From Roseiarcus sp963741845 (GTDB lineage Bacteria > Pseudomonadota > Alphaproteobacteria > Rhizobiales > Beijerinckiaceae): a stretch of DNA of 64,000 nt. The notes below the pieces were generated by a model that saw only the letters and a program-made list of their open reading frames with translations, searched no databases and had not been told where the DNA came from. The position numbers and the translations under genes are program-made. Positions 36,512 through 46,223 of this stretch are shown here, piece after piece. Positions within the stretch are counted from its first letter, which is position 1; the number at the start of each line of letters is the position of its first letter. The stretch spans positions 248,001-312,000 of the forward strand of contig CAVUJV010000024.1 in NCBI GenBank assembly GCA_963741845.1, given 5' to 3'.

Positions 36512-37588
36512 GCTTCGTCGAGTTGCAGGGCGTAAGGAAAACCTTCGGCCCGATCGAAGTGGTCAAGGGCGTCGACCTGGAGATCGAATCGGGCGAGTTC
36601 GTGGTGTTCGTCGGGCCCTCCGGCTGCGGGAAATCGACGCTGCTGCGCATCGTCTCCGGCCTCGAGGAGATCAGCGGCGGGCGCATCGCGATCGATGGGC
36701 GCGACGTGACCGACCTGCCGCCGGGCGATCGTCGGGTCGCGATGGTCTTCCAGTCCTACGCGCTTTACCCGCACATGACCGTTCACGAGAACATGGCGTT
36801 CGCGTTGCGCATGGGCGGAACGCCGCGGGCGGAAGTGGAGAAGCGCGTCGCGGAGGCCGCGCGCATCCTGCAGATCGAGGCGCTTCTCGAGCGCAAGCCC
36901 AAGCAGCTTTCCGGCGGCCAGCGCCAGCGCGTCGCCATTGGACGGGCCATTGTCCGCAAGCCGAAGGTCTTCCTGTTCGACGAGCCGCTGTCGAACCTCG
37001 ACGCCGCATTGAGGGCTCAGATGCGTGTCGAGATCGCACGGCTGCACGCCGAGATCGGCGCCACCATGATCTATGTCACCCATGATCAGGTGGAGGCTAT
37101 GACTCTGGCGGATCGCATCGTGGTCCTGAATCAGGGGCGCGTTGAGCAGATCGGCTCGCCGCTCGATCTCTACGAAAGGCCCGCCAACCGCTTCGTCGCG
37201 GAATTCCTCGGCCAACCCAGGATGAACTTTGTCGATGTGTCGGCCGCCAGCGCGGCCGGCAGGCTCGCGCTCTCGTTGCCGCGGGGAGGCACGATCGAGC
37301 TGCCGGGGGTTGCGCCGGGCAGCGCTCGGCGAGAAGCTCGTCCTCGGGTTCCGCCCGGACGCGGCCACGATTGCGGAATCGGCGGACGGCCATCTCGCCG
37401 GTAGGGTCGCGGTCGTCGAACATCTGGGGTCGGAGAGCCTCGTCCATGTCGCCGTCGATGGCGTGCCGGATCTCCTGATCGTGGTCGCGCCGGGCAAGTC
37501 GCCGCTGATGCGCGGCGCCGACGTTGGCCTCCGCCTCGACGCCGCCGCGTGCCATCTCTTTGGCGCGAGCGGCGAGGCTATACGTTGA
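36508..37588 (+). CDS. Sugar ABC transporter ATP-binding protein (UgpC/MsmK type, one frameshift)
   Basis: About 359 residues after repair. The ATPase domain has Walker A GPSGCGKSTLL, Q-loop MVFQSYALYPHMTV, signature LSGGQRQRVAIGRA, Walker B VFLFDEPLSNLDAAL and the switch His in VTHDQVEAM. The C-terminal regulatory (TOBE) domain is in another frame (GEKLVLGFRPDAATIAESADGHLAGRVAVVEHLGSESLVHV). One extra base near 37325 causes the break. It energises the carbohydrate importer encoded just upstream. Confidence 0.9.
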
Positions 37589-37697
37589 GGGCCTCTCGTC
37601 GTTTCGCCTTGTCCAGGATCAAGGCGAGGAGCGGCCGGAATGGGTTCGATCTTTCGCGCGCCGAGGGCCATCGGCGGCAATACAAGGGGAGGAGACC

Positions 37698-38609
37698 GTG
37701 AAGGTCCTTGTCACGGGCGGGACAGGAGAAGTCGGCGAGACAATTGTCGAGCATCTCCGTCAAAAGCACAGCGTGCGGGTTGCCGACATACGGGTCCCGG
37801 AGCCGAAGGATCGCTCCGGCGATGTCGAGTGGATTGCGTGCGACCTCACCGATCAGGATGCGGCCGACGCCGTCGTGCGAGGGCAGGATGCCGTCATTCA
37901 TCTCGCCGCCATTCCGAATTCCTTCGTCGAGAAAGGCCCTGAGATTCTGCGCACCAACGTGCTGAGCTGCTACACGGTCGCCGAGGCGAGCCGCAAGGCG
38001 GGCGTGCGGAAAGTCATCTACGCCGGCTCGGACTCCGGGCTGGGTTTCGGCATTCGGCGGGTCAAACACAAGCCGCAGTATCTGCCGATCGACGGGAACC
38101 ATCCGTGCTGGCCGCACGAGAGCTACAGCCTGTCGAAATATTTCGGCGAGCGCCTGTTCGAGGAATATGCGCGCGCGTTCCGCATTCCGACGCTCTCGAT
38201 CCGCCTCCTGTACGTGCTGCTCGAAAAGCGATGCAAGGACGAGTTCCTGGTCGCGCTTTCCAATCGCGGCGTCGAGTCGACGGCCGACTGGATGGGCGGT
38301 TATGTGATGCCGCAGGACGTCGCGGGGATCATGGAAAGCGCGCTCTCCTACGATGTCGCAGCGGCCGCCCCCGACTTTCCCTATGCCGTGTTCTTCGCCC
38401 ATGCCCCGGACACTCTGAACGCCCTGTACACAAAGCGCACGACGCTTGAGCAGGCCGCGGCGATCTGGGGATCGGCGCCGCCTGTCGCGAGACCCGGCTA
38501 CTACGAGAAGAATCCATACGCGCCGTTTTTCGATATCGTATCCGTGAAGGAGAAGCTCGGATATGAGCCGCGCTTCACCTATCGCGACTATCGCTATTTT
38601 TCGGAGTGA
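37698..38609 (+). CDS. NAD-dependent epimerase/dehydratase family protein (extended SDR)
   Basis: A 303-residue extended SDR. The nucleotide-binding loop is VTGGTGEVGETI, with VIHLAAIPNS, the active-site segment AGSDSG and SYSLSKYFGE (YxxxK). A GTG six bases after GGGGAGGAG is the start. It follows the sugar importer and precedes a TIM-barrel isomerase, so it probably oxidises or epimerises the imported sugar. Uronate dehydrogenase-like enzymes have this layout, but assignment is not certain. Confidence 0.82.
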   Translation: MKVLVTGGTGEVGETIVEHLRQKHSVRVADIRVPEPKDRSGDVEWIACDLTDQDAADAVVRGQDAVIHLAAIPNSFVEKGPEILRTNVLSCYTVAEASRKAGVRKVIYAGSDSGLGFGIRRVKHKPQYLPIDGNHPCWPHESYSLSKYFGERLFEEYARAFRIPTLSIRLLYVLLEKRCKDEFLVALSNRGVESTADWMGGYVMPQDVAGIMESALSYDVAAAAPDFPYAVFFAHAPDTLNALYTKRTTLEQAAAIWGSAPPVARPGYYEKNPYAPFFDIVSVKEKLGYEPRFTYRDYRYFSE

Positions 38610-38615
38610 CGAGCC

Positions 38616-39531
38616 GTGAAGCTCGAGTACATGGCCAATCTCGGCTATCAGTCGATGGCGCCGGAGGCCGTCTGCGAAAGTCTTGCGCGCATCGGATATG
38701 GCGCCGTCGGCTGGACCCTCTCGCATTTCGACGTTGCGGCCAAGCCACGCAGGGAACTCATCGGGCTCATCGGGCTGCCCCAGCGATTTGGGATGCGCAC
38801 GGGCGAACTGGTGATCCAGCAGGACCTGGTGACCACGGACGACGCTCTGTTCGAGCGCCGCGTCGATATCGTGATCGCAGCCATCGAAACTGCGAGCGAG
38901 GTCGAGTCCCCGCCGCCTCTCAATCTGTTCACGGGCCCGGCGCGCTGGAATCCGAAGGCGCCGGTCGTCGGCAAGGACATCTCTTACTCCGCAGCCTGGG
39001 ACCGCATCCTCAAAGGCTACGAGACGTTCGTGACGCGGGCCGAGGCGCTTGGCGTCGACCTTGCTGTCGAGGGCGTGTGGGGAATGGTGTGCCACAACTT
39101 CTTCACGACGAACTACCTCATCGAAACCTTCGACAGTCCCCGCCTTGGCGTGAATTACGATCCATCACACGACGTGCTGGTCGGCATCGAAGACGTCGGC
39201 TGGGTCATTCGCCAGTGGGCTTCGAAGAAGCGCATCAAGCACGTCCATCTGAAGGATGCCGTGGGGACCGCCGAGGGCGAGCGTTTCCTGTTCCCTCTGC
39301 TGGGAGAAGGCCGCGTCGACTGGAGGGCGTTCTTCGCCACGCTCCATGAGACGGGCTACGACGGTGACATGAGCGTCGAGTTCGAGTCGTTCCATTACTA
39401 CGACACCGTGCTCGGCAGCGATCCGGAGCGCGCCGCGAGCTCTTTCGATGGAGCAGATTCGCTGTCTCTCCGATCCAGCGGTCGCGCGGGAGAGCGGCGC
39501 CGCGGCGGGTCACGCAATCTCGCGCGACTGA
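38616..39531 (+). CDS. Sugar phosphate isomerase/epimerase family protein (TIM barrel; one frameshift at the 3' end)
   Basis: About 304 residues after repair. An AP-endonuclease-2-type TIM barrel with metal ligands suggested by AVEGVWG, GVNYDPSHDVLVG, HVHLKDA and SVEFESF. It starts at a GTG seven bases after the SDR stop. Removing one base near 39441 replaces an Arg-rich read-through tail with LSMEQIRCLSDPAVARESGA... ending at 39531, a family-like helix. It is probably a ketose or inosose epimerase/isomerase/dehydratase serving the same catabolic route. Exact reaction unknown. Confidence 0.82.
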
Positions 39532-39607
39532 GGGCAAACCGTCGCGGGGATAAAGTCGCTCGGACCGGCAGGCGGCGCGAAAGACAGGACGCCGTTAACG
39601 CCTGTTT

Positions 39608-40360
39608 TCAAAACCGCGCTTCCAGTGCGCGCGCATAGTCCGCGACCTGCGTCTCGGGCAGGGCGGCGATCACAAGGTAGCCTTTGCCGTTCCTCGACCA
39701 GAAGGCGAGCGAGAATCCGTCCCGCCTTTCCGACTTCAGGGCGGCGTCAGCCGCACGGTTTGCGATGACGCAGAAGAGAACCGGGGCGCCCTTCGGGTCC
39801 GTCTGCACGACCTCGGCGAGCGGCGTGCCCTCATAGGCGAGAAGGAAGGCGGTCTTGAGGGCAAGTCCCGGCAGGGCGACGAACTCGGGCGTCAGTTTGG
39901 CGCCGACCCTCGTTCCGACCCAACCGAGTTCTTGCGCGCGAACATCGTGGTCGACCGGAATTTGCGCGAAGGTCTCGTCGGTGTAGAGCGCCATGTAGTC
40001 GACCACGGCGGAGCGCCAGTCGTCCTCCGCGCCGCCCCGAGATATGAGGAACATGGTCGCCGCAGCGAGCACGAAGCCGATCATCAGACCGGCGGCGAGT
40101 TCGCGCAGCGCCAGACCCGCGAAACGCCGCGCCGGGCGTGGCGGCGCTTCGGGCGGAATGAACGCCTTCAGCCGCGCGATCGGCGCTTGAGGGAGGAGCG
40201 AGTCGAGCGCAGCGCCGATCGCCGCGCGTTGGTCACGCAGGATCTCGTACCGCTGACGCAGAGACGCGTCCGCGGCGATGCGGTCTCGAAGCGCGCGTTC
40301 GCGGGTCTCGTCGAGTTCGCCATCGATCAGCGCAATGAGGTCGGCGTCGGCGTCGTTCAT
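39608..40360 (-). CDS. Anti-sigma factor (membrane-anchored)
   Basis: A 250-residue protein. The cytoplasmic N-terminus (about residues 1-85: ADLIALIDGELDETRERALRDRIAAD) has the helix pattern of ECF anti-sigma domains but no zinc HxxxCxxC. One membrane segment (about 91-108, LAAGLMIGFVLAAATMFLI) precedes a periplasmic sensor-like domain. It lies seven bases downstream of an ECF sigma gene, the classic partner arrangement. The inducing signal is unknown. Confidence 0.85.
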   Translation of the reverse strand: MNDADADLIALIDGELDETRERALRDRIAADASLRQRYEILRDQRAAIGAALDSLLPQAPIARLKAFIPPEAPPRPARRFAGLALRELAAGLMIGFVLAAATMFLISRGGAEDDWRSAVVDYMALYTDETFAQIPVDHDVRAQELGWVGTRVGAKLTPEFVALPGLALKTAFLLAYEGTPLAEVVQTDPKGAPVLFCVIANRAADAALKSERRDGFSLAFWSRNGKGYLVIAALPETQVADYARALEARF

Positions 40361-40367
40361 GTCCCCG

Positions 40368-40865
40368 TTAATCCCGCTTGAGCCCGGCGAGCGTCGCCCG
40401 CGCGGCGGCCAGGCGGCTCATGATGGTCCCGATAGGGACGCTGAGGGCGCTCGCCGCCTCGGCGTAAGAATATCCTTCCGCATAAACCATCAGCACCGTC
40501 TCGCGCTGGACCTCCGGCAATCGACCTATAGCCTCCAACACTTCCTGGGCGAAAATATTCGTCTCGATCTGCTGCGCCCCGTCGAAGGCGAGCACATCCT
40601 CCGCCGCCACGAAGCCGCCGCCCTCGCGGATGCGACGGGCGCGGATCTCGTTGAGCCAGATCGAGCGGAGGATCGCGAAGAGCCAACGGTCGAGCCTTGT
40701 TCCGGGCACGAACTGATGCGCGCGCTCAATCGCCCGAACGCACGTCGCCTGAACGAGATCGTCGGCGACGTCGCTCGCCCGCGCCAGCACCAGCGCGTAG
40801 CGCCACAGGCGCGGCAACAGGCGCTCCAGCCCCTCCCGCACTTCGCTGGGACCTGTCTCTGCCAT
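40368..40865 (-). CDS. RNA polymerase ECF-type sigma factor
   Basis: A 165-residue sigma factor. Region 2 (RYALVLARASDVADDLVQATCVRAIERAHQF ... LFAILRSIWLNEIRARR) and region 4 (LPEVQRETVLMVYAEGYSYAEAASALSVPIGTIMSRLAAAR) are complete. MAETGPSE was taken as the start. Its anti-sigma factor follows in the same operon. The divergent Gly/Ala-repeat TPR protein could be a target. Confidence 0.9.
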   Translation of the reverse strand: MAETGPSEVREGLERLLPRLWRYALVLARASDVADDLVQATCVRAIERAHQFVPGTRLDRWLFAILRSIWLNEIRARRIREGGGFVAAEDVLAFDGAQQIETNIFAQEVLEAIGRLPEVQRETVLMVYAEGYSYAEAASALSVPIGTIMSRLAAARATLAGLKRD

Positions 40866-40976
40866 GCCGCCATTATAGACCACGTTTGAAGGGCGGGAGC
40901 GAAGGGGGAGCGAATAAAATCCGCGGGAGGGTGTTCACGGGGCGCGTCAAGGCTTCGAACGAGAAAGGTTTTGCCC

Positions 40977-41691
<715 letters not shown>

Positions 41692-41702
<11 letters not shown>

Positions 41703-42168
41703 CTCTCCCAAATCGCTGCGCGGCGGGGCCTCCACGGCGCCGCCGCTTGGCGGCGCAGGCTGGGACAGGGATCTCGCTTTCCTTGGGCGCTGGTCCGCGC
41801 CGCTTCTCGTCGTGGCGCGCGCAATGCTGGCCTATATCTTCATTGTCGAAGGCGTCGAGAAGATCGGCGGCTATGCGGGCGTCGCGGACTATATGCGCAC
41901 GCATGGCGTTTCCTCCGCCTTGTTGCCGCTCGTCATCCTGACCGAGCTGGGCGGCGGACTGCTCGTCCTGCTGGGGCTGACGACCCGGTGGGCCGCGATC
42001 GCGCTCTGCGGCTTCTGTTTGCTCACAGCGCTCATCTTCCACATGGACGCCGATCAGGCGATCCAGTTTCAGAAGAACATCGCGATAGCAGGGGGCTTCC
42101 TGGCGCTCGCCGTCGCCGGCCCCGGCGCCTGGTCGCTCGACGGTTTCCGTACGGTCAAAGCCAAGTGA
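41692..42168 (+). CDS. DoxX family membrane protein
   Basis: A 158-residue protein with four predicted membrane helices (about 36-55, 75-95, 100-118 and 128-148) typical of DoxX/SURF4-like proteins. It includes the early ARAMLAYIFIVEGVEKIGGY and later ELGGGLLVLLGLTTRWAA. Family members are linked to redox and oxidative stress functions at the membrane, but the reaction is not established. It begins inside the end of the TPR gene, so the two are co-translated. Confidence 0.87.
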
Positions 42169-42327
42169 GCATCGCGACGATCTCGATGGCATATGAGGCG
42201 AGGAAAAGGCGCACGACGGTTGCTGCACGAGTATATCGCGTGAAGCAGACGCTTCCGTGCTGCAGGGTTCGAAAAACCTGTCGAGCCGTTTCCAATAATC
42301 GTTCGTCACAAGACTTCTGAGAGCAGA

Positions 42328-42352
42328 GGGGCCGTGGTTCTTCCACGGCCCC
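42328..42352. terminator. Strong hairpin downstream of glpV and DoxX
   Basis: GGGGCCGTGG and CCACGGCCCC pair perfectly around TTCTT. On the plus strand GATTTTCTT follows. It lies 11 bp after the glpV stop, so it may terminate or protect transcripts from both sides. Confidence 0.7.
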
Positions 42353-42363
42353 GATTTTCTTGG

Positions 42364-44148
42364 CTACGACTTGTGGGGCGCCTGCGCCTTCCAGGTCTTC
42401 AACAGTTCGTCATAGTCGACGGTCTGGCCCGGCGGCTTTTCATTGGCGAGCTTGCGTTGTGGCGCAAGCTGGCCGTTCTTTTCGGCCAAAGCGTACCAGT
42501 ATTCAGGGTCTTTTTGCTCGTTGAGCTTCGGGCCCAGCTTGCCCTGCACGCCTGATTTCTCGAGGCGGGCCATGATCGCGTCCTGATCGCGGGCGAGCCC
42601 GTCCATGGCTTGCTGAGGCGTAACTTCGCCGGAGATCGCCTTCGAGACGTTCTGCCACCACACCTGCGCGAGCTTCCCGTATTCCGGGACGTTCACGCCG
42701 GTCGGGGTCCACAGCTTGCGGGCCGGGCTGCGATAGAACTCGACCAGGCCGCCAACTTTCGGCGCGAGCGCCGTCATCGCGTCGTGCCAGATATCGCTCT
42801 CGCGGATCAGATGCAGCGACAATAGCGATTTCTTTAGCGTGACGGTCTTGGACACGCAGAACTGGGAGTAGAGCCAGCCGCATTTGATGCGATTGGGCTC
42901 CGCGTATTTCAGCAGCGTCCAGCAGCCAACATCCTGGTAGCCGAGCTTCATGCCGTCCTTCCAGTACGCGCCGTGCGGGCTCGGCGCCATGCGCCACTTC
43001 GGCGTGCCATCCTTGTTCATGACCGGCAAATCTGGCTGCGACAGCGCGTGCGTGAAGGCGCTGTACCAGAAGATCTGTTGGGCGATGTGACCTTGGCCCG
43101 GGACCGCGCCAGCTTCCAGGAAGTCCATGCCGGCGGCTTCCGGCGGAGCGTATTTCTTCAGCCACTCGATGAACTTCGTCAGCGCATAGACGGACGCGGG
43201 GCCATTCGCGTCGCCGCCGCGGCTGATGGAGGAGCCGCGTGGGATGCCATCCTCGGCGCGGATGCCCCATTCGTCCACAGGCTTGCCGTTCGGCAGACCA
43301 CGATCGCCATTGCCCGCCATCGAGAGCCAGGCGTCGGTGAAGCGCCAGCCGAGCGACGGGTCCTTCTTGCCGTAATCCATGTGGCCATAGACGCGCTGGC
43401 CGTCGATCTGCTTCACCGTGTTGGTGAAATACTCGGCGATGTCTTCATAGGCCGACCAGTTGACCGGCACCCCGAGGTCATAACCGAACTGCTTCTTGAA
43501 GCCTTCCTTGATCTCCGGCCGCTGGAACCAGTCGTAGCGGAACCAGTAGAGGTTCGCGAACTGCTGGTCGGGCAGCTGATAGAGCTTTCCGTCCGTGAAC
43601 GTGCCGAAAGAGAGGCCGATGAAATCGTTCAAATCAAGGTTCGGGTTGGTGATTTCCTTGGCTTCGCCCGCCATGTAGTCGGTCAGCGACCCGCCGACGA
43701 TGTCGTTGTAGCGGGGATGCGTACCGATGAAGTCCGAGTCGTTCATCCAGAAATCGTAGATGGGCTTGCCCGACTGGATCTCGACCTCGATCTTGTCGAC
43801 GAGCAGGCCCTCGTCCATCATTTCGTGATTGACCTGGATGCCGGTAATATCGGCGAATGCCTTGGTCAGGGTCTTCGACTCGTATTCGTGAATGCTGAGA
43901 ATTTCGGAGACGGTGCTGACCTTCATGCCCTTGAAGGGCTGGGAGGCCTTCACGAACCATTCCATCTCCGCCATCTGCTGATCTTTGGTCAGCGTCGACG
44001 GCTGAAACTCGCCATCCACCCACTTCTTGGCCGCGTCGAGCTGCTGGGCGTAGCTGGGCGTGGGCGTCAGCAAGGCGGGCGTGGCCACTGCGGCGGCTGC
44101 GGCGGTCGCGGCGGCTCCCTTTAGAACATCACGACGTTTGACATCCAT
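42364..44148 (-). CDS. glpV: Glycerol ABC transporter, periplasmic binding protein GlpV
   Basis: A 594-residue extracellular binding protein, much longer than ordinary sugar-binding proteins, as is typical of GlpV. The N-terminus MDVKRRDVLKGAAATAAAAAVATPAL looks like a twin-arginine signal. The mature part includes FKGMKVSTVSEILSIHEYESKTLTKAF and repeated aromatic-rich binding segments. GGAGGG sits five bases before the ATG. Its place after glpU in a block with glpS, T, P and Q matches the rhizobial glycerol importer. Uptake of glycerol is inferred from this synteny plus glpD/glpR next door. Confidence 0.9.
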   Translation of the reverse strand: MDVKRRDVLKGAAATAAAAAVATPALLTPTPSYAQQLDAAKKWVDGEFQPSTLTKDQQMAEMEWFVKASQPFKGMKVSTVSEILSIHEYESKTLTKAFADITGIQVNHEMMDEGLLVDKIEVEIQSGKPIYDFWMNDSDFIGTHPRYNDIVGGSLTDYMAGEAKEITNPNLDLNDFIGLSFGTFTDGKLYQLPDQQFANLYWFRYDWFQRPEIKEGFKKQFGYDLGVPVNWSAYEDIAEYFTNTVKQIDGQRVYGHMDYGKKDPSLGWRFTDAWLSMAGNGDRGLPNGKPVDEWGIRAEDGIPRGSSISRGGDANGPASVYALTKFIEWLKKYAPPEAAGMDFLEAGAVPGQGHIAQQIFWYSAFTHALSQPDLPVMNKDGTPKWRMAPSPHGAYWKDGMKLGYQDVGCWTLLKYAEPNRIKCGWLYSQFCVSKTVTLKKSLLSLHLIRESDIWHDAMTALAPKVGGLVEFYRSPARKLWTPTGVNVPEYGKLAQVWWQNVSKAISGEVTPQQAMDGLARDQDAIMARLEKSGVQGKLGPKLNEQKDPEYWYALAEKNGQLAPQRKLANEKPPGQTVDYDELLKTWKAQAPHKS

Positions 44149-44201
44149 GGTTTCCCTCCACTGATTTTCCGCGCGCGGTGCGAGCGGTTCTTGAGAGCTC
44201 G

Positions 44202-44516
44202 TCAGGCCAATCGGAACATCGCGATGCCGAAGAGGACGGACAGGCCGAGTGGATACCAAAGAGCGCCGCCGCCAAACCGGATCCAGAAAATATGGATGAA
44301 CGCCGCGCCGAGGAGCGACACGAAGAAGCGGTCGCCGCGCGTCGTCGGAAAGCCGAGAATTCCCTTGCGCGGCGTCTCGGGACGATAGACCGCGAGCAGC
44401 GTCAGGGTGATGAGCGCGAGGCCGATCAGCGCGAAAAAAATCGCCGTCGGCCACGTCCACGCCATCCACGCGAATTTTGCGCTGAAGTTAGCCCAGAAGC
44501 CCGAAGCCTCCTGCAT
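44202..44516 (-). CDS. glpU: Small membrane protein GlpU (DUF2160 type)
   Basis: A 104-residue protein with two hydrophobic segments (about 20-42 and 65-100). The family is found almost only inside glycerol ABC transporter operons between permease and binding protein genes. Its role in transport is not defined. Confidence 0.87.
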   Translation of the reverse strand: MQEASGFWANFSAKFAWMAWTWPTAIFFALIGLALITLTLLAVYRPETPRKGILGFPTTRGDRFFVSLLGAAFIHIFWIRFGGGALWYPLGLSVLFGIAMFRLA

Positions 44517-44526
44517 GGGTCGCTCC

Positions 44527-45333
44527 TCAAACGCGGCCCAGGGCGAAGCCCCGGGCTATGTGATTGCGAACGAACCAGATGACGATGGCGCCGGGGATCA
44601 TGGTGAGAACGCCAGCGGCGGAGAGCAGGGCCCAGTCCATGCCTGACGCGGAATAGCTCCGGGTCATGACGGCGGCGAAGGGCAGCGCGTTGGTCGCGGT
44701 CAGCGTTGTCGCGAGCAACTGCTCGACCCAGGAGAACATGAAGCAGAAGAAGGCCGTGACGCCGATTCCGCCCGCAATCATTGGCATGAAAATACGGATG
44801 AAGAAGTGCGGGAAGGAATAGCCGTCGATCGCGGCCATCTCGTCGATCTCGCGCGGGACGCCGCCGATGAAACCCTCGAGAATCCAGACCGCGAGCGGCA
44901 CGTTGAACAGGCAATGCGCGAGCGCCACGGCCCAGACCGTGTCGAACAGACCCAGCGCATAATAGAGATTGAAGAACGGCATCGCATAGACCGACGCCGG
45001 CGCCATCAGGTTGGTCAGCAGCCAGAAGAACAGATGCTTGTCGCCGATGAAGCGATAGCGATTGAAGGCGTAGGCCGCCGGCAGCGCAACCGTCAGCGAG
45101 ATGATCGTGTTGATGATCACATACGAGAGCGACACGCCGAAGGCGTGCACCCAGGTCGGGTCATTGAAGATCGCGGCATATTTCTGGAAGGTCGGATGCG
45201 CGGGCCAGAACCTGAGACCCGACATGATGTCTTCATTGGTGCGAAGACTCATGTTGATGAGCCAGTAGATCGGCAGCAGCAGCAGCGCGAGGTAGAAGGC
45301 GAGAGCCGCCTTGGGGAGGGCGCCCTGATGCAT
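44527..45333 (-). CDS. glpQ: Glycerol ABC transporter permease GlpQ
   Basis: A 268-residue MalG-type permease with six membrane helices and an EAA loop (EIDEMAAIDGYSFPHFFIRIFMPMIAGG). Its start shares one base with the stop of glpP, indicating coupling. Not to be confused with the phosphodiesterase also called GlpQ in E. coli. Confidence 0.9.
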   Translation of the reverse strand: MHQGALPKAALAFYLALLLLPIYWLINMSLRTNEDIMSGLRFWPAHPTFQKYAAIFNDPTWVHAFGVSLSYVIINTIISLTVALPAAYAFNRYRFIGDKHLFFWLLTNLMAPASVYAMPFFNLYYALGLFDTVWAVALAHCLFNVPLAVWILEGFIGGVPREIDEMAAIDGYSFPHFFIRIFMPMIAGGIGVTAFFCFMFSWVEQLLATTLTATNALPFAAVMTRSYSASGMDWALLSAAGVLTMIPGAIVIWFVRNHIARGFALGRV

Positions 45334-46223
45334 CAGGCGTCCTTCCGGCGGTCAAGCTGGGTCATGATCGTATAGAACATCCAGCAGAGCGTGATCGTGA
45401 TCAGGTTGTAGACAAGCGACATCGCGGCCGCGTTGCCGAGATCGACCTGGCCGAGCGCGATCTTGACGAGATCGATCGAGAGGAACGTCGTGGCGTTGCC
45501 CGGTCCTCCGCCCGTCACGACGAACGGCTCGGTGTAGATCATGAAGGTCTGCATGAACCGCAGCAGGATGGCGATCACGAGCACTTTGCGCAGCTTCGGC
45601 AGCTCGATGTTGATGAAAACCGCCCACCGGCTGGCGCCGTCGATCCGGGCTGCCTGATAGAACGGGTCCGGGATCGCGCGCAGCCCCGCGTAGCTCAGGA
45701 GAACGACCAGCGGCGTCCAGTGCCAGACGTCGATGACGAGAATCGTGGCCCAGGCGGAAACGGGATCCTGCGTGTCGTTGTAATGGAGCCCGAGCCCCGT
45801 CAGCGCGGCCCCGAACAGTCCGATGTCGGCGCGCGCGAAGATCTGCCACATGACGCCGACGACATTCCAGGGAATGAGCATCGGCAGAGCCAGAATGACG
45901 AGACACGGGCCGACGATCCACCCTCGGCGCGGGATGCACAGCGCGATCGATATTCCCAGAGGCACCTCGATAAGCAGCGCGGCGAAAGAGAAGCTGAGGT
46001 TGCGGAACAACGCCCCGGAAAATCGCGCTCCGGCTTCCGTCGAAGAATCGAGCAGGCTGCGGAACCAGGCGTCGCCGTTCCAGAAGAAATTGTTCTGTCC
46101 CATCGAGTCCTGGACGGAATAGTTCACCACCGTCATCATCGGCAGGAGCGCTGAAAACAGGACGAAGCCGAGCACCGGCAGGACCAGGAGCCAGGCGCGA
46201 TTGTTGAGCGGCTTGTCCATCAC
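45333..46223 (-). CDS. glpP: Glycerol ABC transporter permease GlpP
   Basis: A 296-residue MalF-type permease with six membrane helices and the EAA loop YQAARIDGASRWAVFINIELPKLRK. It overlaps glpT by four bases (ATGA). It pairs with GlpQ to form the membrane channel. Confidence 0.9.
   Translation of the reverse strand: MMDKPLNNRAWLLVLPVLGFVLFSALLPMMTVVNYSVQDSMGQNNFFWNGDAWFRSLLDSSTEAGARFSGALFRNLSFSFAALLIEVPLGISIALCIPRRGWIVGPCLVILALPMLIPWNVVGVMWQIFARADIGLFGAALTGLGLHYNDTQDPVSAWATILVIDVWHWTPLVVLLSYAGLRAIPDPFYQAARIDGASRWAVFINIELPKLRKVLVIAILLRFMQTFMIYTEPFVVTGGGPGNATTFLSIDLVKIALGQVDLGNAAAMSLVYNLITITLCWMFYTIMTQLDRRKDA

Noticed and set aside
42255..42310. tRNA-like T-arm (GGGTTCGA context)
   Set aside because: Only a T-arm-like stem is present. 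No acceptor, D-arm or anticodon arm can be folded around it.
42186..42320. 44-codon ORF downstream of the DoxX gene
   Set aside because: Composition is Arg/Cys-rich, there is no ribosome-binding site, and it runs into the terminator hairpin.
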